Source: JBOGEB01 sp050743125
GTDB taxonomy: Bacteria; Actinomycetota; Nitriliruptoria; Euzebyales; Egibacteraceae
NCBI GenBank assembly: GCA_050743125.1
Contig: JBOGEB010000172.1
Span: 1-9,168 of the forward strand
Length of the DNA: 9,168 nt
Direction of reading: 5' to 3'
The notes beneath the pieces are model-generated. The model saw only the letters and a program-made list of their open reading frames with translations. It had not been told where the DNA came from and did not search any database. This document shows positions 1 through 5,588 of the stretch, piece after piece. How positions within the stretch are numbered: the first letter of the stretch is position 1; the number at the start of each line of letters is the position of its first letter. The position numbers and the translations under genes are program-made.

Positions 1-127
1 CCCCGAGGACCTGCCGGGAGTCCGCACCCTGCTCGACGGCCGCGCAATCACGTCACCACACCGCTGGCCGGCCACCGACCACATGGTGCTGGGCCGGCCC
101 TCGTCCCCGATCCGCCCTCGGGGTTAG
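1..127 (+). CDS. 3' end of an unrecognised gene (partial)
   Basis: Reading from base 2, an open frame of 41 codons runs to a TAG at 125-127. Its third codon positions are mostly G or C, which matches the coding bias of the other genes here; the other two forward frames do not look like protein. The peptide starts PEDLPGVRTLLDGR and ends SSPIRPRG. I do not recognise the family, and the start lies outside the window. No ribosome site or partner is visible. It could be a chance open frame, because only 126 bases can be judged. Confidence 0.45.
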   Translation, partial: PEDLPGVRTLLDGRAITSPHRWPATDHMVLGRPSSPIRPRG

Positions 128-307
128 CGCTTGGGCAGAAATAACGTTGCTGTTTTCCCGCTGTGCAGTGACGCGGCGCGCCGGTGCCGCACGCCTCGAG
201 CGCGTGCCGGCCGCTGGTCGCAGTGACCCCCGCCGCGTCCGCCTGCAGCAGACCCAGCGTCATCGTGAGCAGCCCATTTCGACCGTGCGTGACGCGTGTC
301 AGCGCTG

Positions 308-365
308 TGGCCAGGAATCGTCATATGGCCAGGGTTCGTCACGCATACGTGACGAACCCTGGCCA
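308..365. repeat. 18-bp perfect palindrome with an adjacent degenerate direct copy
   Basis: Bases 326-343 and 348-365 are exact reverse complements (18 bp; the arm contains ggccagggttcgtcacg) around the four-base spacer cata. Immediately upstream, 308-325 is a direct copy of the left arm with 14 of 18 bases identical, giving an 18-bp period. No T-run follows the right arm, so this is not a classical intrinsic terminator. It lies about 200 bp after the upstream partial gene and 256 bp before the PepSY start. It could be a dimeric-regulator operator with an accessory half-site, a U-less terminator, or a dispersed extragenic palindrome; the sequence does not decide between these. Confidence 0.8.
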
Positions 366-552
366 CAAGCGCGAACACCGCCCAAACGACCCGGGTTCTT
401 AGCCTCGTGGCTCACCCCGCAATCCAGACGTGGGGGGACTTGGGGCAGATACATCCGCAACCCGGGGGGCGGGGGCCGTAGACCAAGCCCGAGGGAACTC
501 GCCGCCGCCGAACACGCACTCTTGTTGTAGGGACGGGCAACAGGTGGGCTCT

Positions 553-587
553 CGAGCGGACGCCGCTGGTCAGCGGTGGCGGGCTCG
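553..587 (+). promoter_or_regulatory. Leader hairpin just upstream of the PepSY gene ribosome site
   Basis: An 8-bp stem (561-568 with 571-578, two wobble-tolerant positions near the base) closes on gt. It is enclosed by a second 5-bp stem, cgagc at 553-557 pairing with gctcg at 583-587. The structure ends 17 bases before the ribosome binding site at 604-610. It may lie in the 5' untranslated region and affect translation, but GC-rich DNA often forms such stems, so function is only an inference. Confidence 0.35.
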
Positions 588-603
588 TTCGCGGCGCACA
601 CCG

Positions 604-610
604 AAGGAGG
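604..610 (+). promoter_or_regulatory. Ribosome binding site deciding the PepSY gene start
   Basis: aaggagg lies 11 bases before the ATG at 622. It supports this start over the in-frame ATG at 430, whose 64 extra codons encode low-complexity Arg/Gly/Pro-rich sequence unlike the family. Confidence 0.75.
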
Positions 611-621
611 TCGCGAACGGC

Positions 622-2112
622 ATGTCCATCACGGCGGAACCACTCGACCCGGCAGCCGGAACCACCGAGGACGGCGAGGGGCTCGCCCGCTCCCGCTCGT
701 CGCTGTTCCGCGCGGTCTGGCGTTGGCACTTCTACGCCGGCCTGCTCAGCATCCCGATCATCGTCCTGCTGTGCCTGACCGGGATCGTGTACCTGTTCAA
801 ACCGCAGCTCAACAGCCTCCTGTACGGGCAGATGCTCAACGTGACGCCTCAAGGCCAGACGGTGACCTACCAGCAGCAGCTCGACGCCGTCGAGCGCGTG
901 TACCCGAGCGGGACCGTCTCGGGGATCGCCACGCCGCACACCGCCCAGCGCTCGACCCAGTTCGACCTCACCACCGAGGCGGGGCAGACCCTCTCGGTCT
1001 TCGTCAACCCCTACACCGGCCAGATGCTCGGACAGCGCGACAACGGCAAGGACCCGGCGAACATCGCCCTGGCGCTGCACGGCTCCCTGATGACCGGCAG
1101 CTGGCTGGGAAGCGCCAACTGGGGCGACCATCTCATCGAGATCGTCGCCGGATGGTCCCTCGTGCTGGTCGTCACCGGCGTGTACCTGTGGTGGCCACGG
1201 GGACGCCGGCCACGCTCGCTGCGGGGCGTGCTCGTCCCACGCCTTGGCATGCGCGGACGACGGATCCCCTGGCGGGACGTCCACGCGATCACGGGCGTGA
1301 CGTTCTCGTTCGTCACGGTCTTCTTCCTGATCACCGGGATGGCCTGGACCGGCTTCTGGGGCCCGAAGCTCCAACAGGCCGCGACCAAGCTCGGCGCCAG
1401 CTACCCGCCCGGCACCTGGGACGGCGCGACCTCCAAGACCGTCGGTGAGCTGCTGCCCAACGGCAAGTCACCCTGGGCGATGGGCACCCTGCCCGTCGCC
1501 GCGTCAGGCCGGCCCGTCGGCCACCGTCACACAGACGGCGCGCTGGCCTGGGACCCGCACGACGGCGCGCCGCTGGACGCGATCGTCGGCCGCGCACAGC
1601 AGCTCGGGTTCCCGCCGGGCTTCGGCATCACGATGCCCGAGGACGCCACCGGCAGCTACACGATCGGACTGTTCCCGGACGCCGATCCGCAGCCCAACCG
1701 CAGCGCCGTCGATGAGCGCGTCGCCTACCTCGACCAGTACACCGCTGAGCCGCTGGGCGACTACCGCTATGCCCAGTTCGGTCCGCTGGCCAAGGCCACC
1801 GACTTCGGCATCAGCCTGCACGAGGGCCGCGAGTGGGGCCTGCTCAGCCAGCTCCTCGCGCTGGCTGGCGCCCTGGCGATCCTCACGTCGGCCGCCACGG
1901 CCATCGTCATGTGGCGCAAACGGCGCCCCACCGGGCTGGGCGCGCCGCGGAAGGAGCCCGACCGCAGGCTCAGGGCCGGCGTGCTCGTGATCACGGCCGC
2001 GCTGGGGGCGCTGTTCCCCCTGCTCGGCCTCACCGTCATGGCCGTGCTCGCCTTCGATTTCCTCGTCGTCCAGCGAGTGCCTGCCCTGGCCAGAGCGCTC
2101 GGCGCCTCCTGA
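622..2112 (+). CDS. PepSY-associated transmembrane helix protein (PepSY_TM / PiuB-like)
   Basis: This encodes a 496-residue inner-membrane protein of the PepSY_TM family (COG3182-like, 'iron-regulated membrane protein'). Members include siderophore and ferric reductases that carry haem between membrane helices. Predicted helices lie near residues 37-59, 172-192, 222-242, 406-430 and 453-484; the last may be one long or two short helices. Two soluble regions, about 60-170 and 245-400, should hold the PepSY-like folds. Histidines in or next to helices (H36 in WRWHF, H153 in ALHGS, H221 in DVHAITG, H400 in SLHEG) sit where the family places candidate haem ligands. The N-terminus is polar, with no cleavable signal. 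The start is set by the AAGGAGG site. The gene stands alone and converges with the NuoF-like gene. A role in iron or electron transfer is inferred from the family; no iron-regulator box was seen. Confidence 0.85.
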   Translation: MSITAEPLDPAAGTTEDGEGLARSRSSLFRAVWRWHFYAGLLSIPIIVLLCLTGIVYLFKPQLNSLLYGQMLNVTPQGQTVTYQQQLDAVERVYPSGTVSGIATPHTAQRSTQFDLTTEAGQTLSVFVNPYTGQMLGQRDNGKDPANIALALHGSLMTGSWLGSANWGDHLIEIVAGWSLVLVVTGVYLWWPRGRRPRSLRGVLVPRLGMRGRRIPWRDVHAITGVTFSFVTVFFLITGMAWTGFWGPKLQQAATKLGASYPPGTWDGATSKTVGELLPNGKSPWAMGTLPVAASGRPVGHRHTDGALAWDPHDGAPLDAIVGRAQQLGFPPGFGITMPEDATGSYTIGLFPDADPQPNRSAVDERVAYLDQYTAEPLGDYRYAQFGPLAKATDFGISLHEGREWGLLSQLLALAGALAILTSAATAIVMWRKRRPTGLGAPRKEPDRRLRAGVLVITAALGALFPLLGLTVMAVLAFDFLVVQRVPALARALGAS

Positions 2113-2148
2113 AGCAACGCCCACTCCGGCCATGCCCAGCGCACGGGG

Positions 2149-3477
2149 CTACGCAGGAGGAGCGTAGGACCAGTCCGACTGCTTGCGGCGGTAGTCCAGG
2201 TCGTAGGTGACCTCGCCGGAGTCGGGGTCGAGGTCGAGGATCTTCGGGACGTCGACGGCGACCCCGGGCTCGGAGGGAACACCGAGGTGCGCGGCGAACT
2301 CGCCCGCGAAGCGCTCCAGCGTGCTGCTGACCGTGAGGGCGGCGCCGACCGGCAGGTAGCAGCGGTTGCTGTCGGTGACGTTCGTGCAGCGCTTACGGAT
2401 CTGCTCGACGTCGGTCTGGGTGCCCTCACCCCGGACGAGGCGATCGAGCCGCTCGGAGATCTCCATGGTCCCAAGCTTGCAGGCGAGGCACTGGCCGCAG
2501 GACTCGATCGCGAGGAACCGCGCCAGCACGTGCGCCACCTGAACGATGTCACGGTGCTGGCCGTAGACGACGAACCCGCCGCTGCCCAGGCCGACGCCAG
2601 CCTCCTGAAACGAGTCGAAGTCCATCGGCAGATCGAGCAGATCCGGGGTGATCACTGGGTTGGAGGTGCCGCTGTAGATCGCCTTGACGTCACAGGCACC
2701 GGCGATGTCGCAGATCAGCGTCCGCAGCGGCGTGCCGAGCGGCAGCTCGTAGACGCCCGGGCTCGCACAGTCGCCGATCACGGTGAACACCATCGTGCCC
2801 GGCGCCTCCTGGGTGCCGACGGTGCGGAACTCGTCCGCCGAGGTCGTCAAGATGCTCGTGACGTGGGCCAGCGTCTCGACGTTGTTCACCGCGGTCGGGT
2901 TCGGCGAGGCCATGGTCGCGAACAGGCCCTGAAGATACGGCGGCAGGATTCGCGGGAACGGCAGCTTGCGCTCGATGACCTCCAGCATCGCTTTCTCCTC
3001 GCCGAACAGGTACTCGTCCGGGCCGGGCACGACCGCAACGGTGTCGACGCCCTCCCAGCCGGCGATCTCCGCGCCCTCAAGCGCCTCGGCCAGCCGTCCG
3101 AGCTCGCGGGTGAACCGCTTCTTCACGCCGATGTACGCCGCGCGCGCGCCCAGGGCGTACGACGCGATGAGCACGCCCTCGAGCACCTGGTACGGGTTGC
3201 GGTACAGCAGGGTCCGGTCCTTGAACGTGCCCGGCTCGCCCTCGGCACCGTTGCAGACGAAGTAGGTCGGCGTCCCTGTCCCGGAGTCCCGTACCGACGC
3301 CCACTTCACGCCGGTCGGAAAGCCTGCGCCACCCCGGCCGCGTAGCCCGGACCGCGTCACCTCTGCGACGACCTCGAGGGGATCCATGGCCAGTGCCTGC
3401 CGGAGCCCCTGCCCGCCCCCGCCCAGCGCATACTCCTCGAACGACGGGATCGGCGCCTCAGGAAGGATCGTGGGCAT
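2149..3477 (-). CDS. nuoF: Stand-alone NuoF-like NADH/FMN/4Fe-4S flavoprotein
   Basis: A 442-residue homologue of the 51-kDa NADH-binding subunit of complex I (NuoF) and of the diaphorase subunits of formate dehydrogenases and hydrogenases. These oxidise NADH through FMN and pass electrons to a 4Fe-4S cluster. The glycine-rich FMN/NADH motif GRGGAGFPTGVKW is at 47-59, NGAEGEPGT at 76-84, GEEKAML at 159-165 and PTAVNNVETL at 194-203. An SLBB-type segment covers about 225-310. Cluster cysteines are C327, C330 and C333 (ESCGQCLAC) with C373. The last spacing is 39 residues rather than the usual 40, and C364 is an extra cysteine. A tail of about 40 residues follows the usual end. The start has a GGAGAG site at 3482-3487. 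No nuoE, nuoG or other partner gene is adjacent, so the partner complex is unknown and the symbol denotes homology, not proven complex I membership. Confidence 0.88.
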   Translation of the reverse strand: MPTILPEAPIPSFEEYALGGGGQGLRQALAMDPLEVVAEVTRSGLRGRGGAGFPTGVKWASVRDSGTGTPTYFVCNGAEGEPGTFKDRTLLYRNPYQVLEGVLIASYALGARAAYIGVKKRFTRELGRLAEALEGAEIAGWEGVDTVAVVPGPDEYLFGEEKAMLEVIERKLPFPRILPPYLQGLFATMASPNPTAVNNVETLAHVTSILTTSADEFRTVGTQEAPGTMVFTVIGDCASPGVYELPLGTPLRTLICDIAGACDVKAIYSGTSNPVITPDLLDLPMDFDSFQEAGVGLGSGGFVVYGQHRDIVQVAHVLARFLAIESCGQCLACKLGTMEISERLDRLVRGEGTQTDVEQIRKRCTNVTDSNRCYLPVGAALTVSSTLERFAGEFAAHLGVPSEPGVAVDVPKILDLDPDSGEVTYDLDYRRKQSDWSYAPPA

Positions 3478-3501
3478 CGCGCTCTCCGCCGATCATCCTT
3501 A

Positions 3502-3551
3502 GAACGTGTTCGAGAACCGCGGCCTTACCCCGTGGGCGAAGCGAAGCGGAG
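3502..3551 (+). repeat. Related left-end copy of the MITE-like element
   Basis: Fifty bases match 3617-3666 with six substitutions, beginning gaacgtgttcgaga and ending gcgaagcggag. As in the full element it is preceded by a TNA trinucleotide (TTA, 3499-3501). Similarity stops after 3551. A weak right end may lie at 3607-3613 (catgttc, against cacgttc in the full element) followed by TCA; that would make a 112-bp element, but its flanks TTA and TCA differ. It is best read as a decayed or truncated relative. Confidence 0.7.
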
Positions 3552-3616
3552 ATCGTATTGAGCCGTCGTCGGCGACTGTGCTCCACCGCCCTTCGGAGTT
3601 TCGACCCATGTTCTCA

Positions 3617-3838
3617 GAACGTGTTTGAGAATCGCGGCCTTGCCTCGCGGGCGCAGCGAAGCGGAGCGCGGTTTCGGTGGCCCTCGCCGCCGAAACCGCA
3701 ACAGCTCTAACAAAAACATACGACGATGGCTTGACGAGTCGGTCGCGTCGCATCCCGGAAAGAGGCTCCGACCTAAAAGGCTCTTCGCGAGCGGAACCCG
3801 ACGCGACGCGACCTCCCACAACAATCTCAAACACGTTC
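3617..3838. mobile_element. MITE-like element, 222 bp, with TIRs and TCA target duplication
   Basis: The ends gaacgtgtttgaga (3617-3630) and tctcaaacacgttc (3825-3838) are perfect 14-bp inverted repeats. Identical TCA trinucleotides flank both sides (3614-3616 and 3839-3841), as expected of a 3-bp target duplication. No open frame in it resembles a protein, so it would be non-autonomous. TNA duplications are known for the IS1031 group of the IS5 family; assignment to that family is inference, since no transposase is in the window. Internally it has a 14-bp hairpin at 3668-3699 and an 11-bp inverted repeat (3741-3751 with 3803-3813). Confidence 0.75.
3668..3699. repeat. Strong hairpin inside the MITE-like element
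   Basis: Bases 3668-3681 pair with 3686-3699 over 14 positions (one G-T wobble) around the loop cctc; the core arms are gcggtttcgg and ccgaaaccgc. No T-run follows on either strand, so an intrinsic terminator is not clearly indicated. It would lie in the 3' region of an alpha-glucosidase transcript. Confidence 0.7.
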
Positions 3839-5461
3839 TCAGGCTCCTCGCGAGTCGGTCGATGCGAGGATCATCGCCTCATTGCCGGCCAGCTGAACCA
3901 CGCCGTCGTGGATCTCGCCCTCCCCGCGGCCGAGGCTGCTGAAGCGCACCTCGAAACGTCCGGGCAGCGCCAGGCGCTCAGGGTCGGCCGCGGAGTTCGC
4001 CGCGACCACCGCCGGTCCGCGCCGGTAGGCGATGACCGGGCCGGAGTCGGTGAGCCACTCCACCGGGTCGGGACCACGCAGCAGGGACCGTCGTACCCGG
4101 ATGAGCCTCCGGTAGCGGTGGAGGATCGACTGGTCGTCGGCGCGCTGGAACGCGGCCGTGTCCGCAGGCGTCCGGTCGCCGAACGGCAGCCACGCCCGCT
4201 CGGCCGTCGTAAATCCGAGGCCCCGCTCTGGTGTCCACGGCATCGGCGTGCGGGCGCAGTCCCGGCCGCCTGCACCCCCTCGCAGTGCGACCGGGTCCTG
4301 GGCCTCCTGCACAGCGACCACCCCGTCCGGCAACCCGAGCTCCTCGCCCTGGTAGAGGAACGGGACGCCGGGCAGCCCGAACTCCAGCGTCGACAGCGCG
4401 AGCGCGCGCGCCTGGCCGACCGCGCCACCCCCGAAACGCGACACCGCTCGCGGGCGGTCATGACTGCCGGTCACCCAGGCGACGGCGCCATGGGTGAGAC
4501 GCAGCCCTTCCCGGAGCGCCCATCGCAGCCGGTCAGGGTCCCACTGAAGGTGCAGCGGCGGGAACCAGAACGCGAGGTCGAGCCCGTCGCCAGCGAGGTA
4601 GCGGCTGATCCTGTCGGCCTCCAGCAGGTAGACCTCGCCGACCAGGAGCCCGCCGTACGGCTGGACGACCCCCCGCCACCGCCGATACAGGTCGAGCACC
4701 GCCGGCTGGTCGGTGTCGTAGCGGTGCTCCAAGTCTTCCCATCCGGCGGCGCTCGTGCTGGAGAGCTCGGCCCACTCGGGCGGGCGGCCTGGCGGGTTGT
4801 CCGGCAGGTCGGGGTGCTTCGCGAGGGCGTGCGCCACGTCGATCCGGAAGCCGTCCACGCCCCGGTCGAGCCAGAACCGCAGGATGCGGTCGAACTCATC
4901 CGCGACCTTGGGGTTCGCCCAGTTGAGATCCGGCTGCTCAGGCAAGAACGAGTGGAGCCAGTACTGGCCGGTCACCTGGTCGAGCGTCCAGGCGAGCCCT
5001 CCGAACACGCTCACCCAGTTGTTCGGCGGCCCACCGTCAGGTCGCGGGTCGCGCCAGACGTAGTAGTCGCGGTAGACGTTGTCGACACAGCTGCGCGACT
5101 GCTGGAACCACGGATGGTCGGACGAGCTGTGGTTCGGTACAAGGTCGACGATCAGGCGCATCCTAAGCTCGTGCGCCCGAGAAACGACCGCGTCGAGATC
5201 GGCGAGCGACCCGAACACCTCATCGACGTTCATGTAGTCGGCGACGTCGTAGCCGTGGTCGCGCATCGGTGACGGGTAGAAGGGAGTGACCCAGACGAGG
5301 TCGACGCCCAGCCAGGCGAGGTGGTCGAGACGGCCGAGCAGACCCGGCAGGTCACCGACGCCGTCGCCGTCGCCGTCGGCGAAAGACCGCAGGTAGACCT
5401 CGTAGCCGACCGCGTCCCTCCACCAGGGCGCCGTTCGGTCCTCCGCTGGATGCTGGCACAT
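3839..5461 (-). CDS. GH13 alpha-glucosidase / oligo-glucosidase
   Basis: A 540-residue glycoside hydrolase family 13 enzyme, probably a cytoplasmic alpha-glucosidase that releases glucose from the non-reducing end of maltose-type or alpha-1,6 oligosaccharides. No signal peptide is seen. Visible features are the calcium-site loop DGDGDGVGDL (29-38), region I DLVPNH (106-111), region II GFRIDVAH with nucleophile D208, region III GEVYLLE with acid/base E276, and region IV GSHDRPR with D335. GRDCARTPMPW (399-409) is typical of bacterial alpha-glucosidases, and a C-terminal beta domain follows from about 450. Region IV has SHD instead of the usual NHD. The open frame extends far upstream, but those residues are low-complexity and overlap glgP. 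ATG 5461 abuts a purine stretch, ggtggggagg; a GTG at 5470 is an alternative. Trehalose synthase or sucrose hydrolase activity cannot be excluded. It follows glgP by 127 bp, and its TGA lies in the flank of the MITE-like element. Confidence 0.88.
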   Translation of the reverse strand: MCQHPAEDRTAPWWRDAVGYEVYLRSFADGDGDGVGDLPGLLGRLDHLAWLGVDLVWVTPFYPSPMRDHGYDVADYMNVDEVFGSLADLDAVVSRAHELRMRLIVDLVPNHSSSDHPWFQQSRSCVDNVYRDYYVWRDPRPDGGPPNNWVSVFGGLAWTLDQVTGQYWLHSFLPEQPDLNWANPKVADEFDRILRFWLDRGVDGFRIDVAHALAKHPDLPDNPPGRPPEWAELSSTSAAGWEDLEHRYDTDQPAVLDLYRRWRGVVQPYGGLLVGEVYLLEADRISRYLAGDGLDLAFWFPPLHLQWDPDRLRWALREGLRLTHGAVAWVTGSHDRPRAVSRFGGGAVGQARALALSTLEFGLPGVPFLYQGEELGLPDGVVAVQEAQDPVALRGGAGGRDCARTPMPWTPERGLGFTTAERAWLPFGDRTPADTAAFQRADDQSILHRYRRLIRVRRSLLRGPDPVEWLTDSGPVIAYRRGPAVVAANSAADPERLALPGRFEVRFSSLGRGEGEIHDGVVQLAGNEAMILASTDSRGA

Positions 5462-5588
5462 CCTCCCCACCCTACGCGCCCTGCGATTGAGAACGTCTGG
5501 TCGTCCTTGGGTGTGAAGCGGTGAGACGCCCTGGTGAGCCACCGCCCGCGACTCCGCCACACAGCCCTGCGGACTGTCGACACATGTG

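Larger units (their letters stand above)
128..621. other. Non-coding region upstream of the PepSY gene
   Basis: About 490 bases without a convincing gene; short open frames on both strands have arginine- and proline-rich translations typical of non-coding GC-rich DNA. It holds a bulged hairpin at 186-211 (arms gccgcacgc and gcgtgccggc), which could end the upstream transcript although no T-run follows. It also holds the palindrome cluster at 308-365 and a leader hairpin at 553-587, listed separately. I found no convincing -35/-10 pair for the downstream gene and no match to the conserved boxes of a cobalamin riboswitch. Confidence 0.6.
3478..3838. other. Intergenic region filled by repeat elements
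   Basis: The 361 bases between the alpha-glucosidase stop and the NuoF-like start hold no credible gene. Nearly all of it is explained by a 222-bp MITE-like element (3617-3838) and a related left-end copy (3502-3551, perhaps extending to 3613). If glgP, the glucosidase and the NuoF-like gene share a transcript, these elements sit inside it. No good minus-strand promoter for the NuoF-like gene was found, only a TATGTT-like hexamer lacking a matching -35. Confidence 0.7.

Noticed and set aside
308..365. Start of a CRISPR array
   Set aside because: Only two direct copies with no unique spacer between them plus one inverted copy; this is a palindrome, not repeat-spacer structure.
147..530. 127-codon open frame in the upstream non-coding region
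   Set aside because: It runs through the palindrome, has no ribosome site and no recognisable motif, and its composition is that of translated GC-rich non-coding DNA.
420..560. Possible cobalamin or other riboswitch before the PepSY gene
   Set aside because: GGGAAC- and CCCGC-like fragments occur, but the conserved boxes and order of the cobalamin element are missing.
430..621. 64-codon N-terminal extension of the PepSY protein
   Set aside because: The extension is low-complexity, overlaps the leader hairpin, and is bypassed by a strong AAGGAGG site before ATG 622.
2287..3345. Long plus-strand open frame (352 codons) opposite the NuoF-like gene
   Set aside because: Antisense artefact; the minus strand contains the complete FMN, NADH and Fe-S motifs.
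3677..5272. Long plus-strand open frame (531 codons) opposite the alpha-glucosidase
   Set aside because: A shadow of high-GC coding on the other strand; the translation is Arg/Val/Pro-rich with no motif, while the minus strand has all GH13 catalytic motifs.
5483..5495. Another copy of the MITE-like terminus (ttgagaacgt)
   Set aside because: Only about nine bases match and no paired inverted end or TNA-flanked duplication is found nearby.
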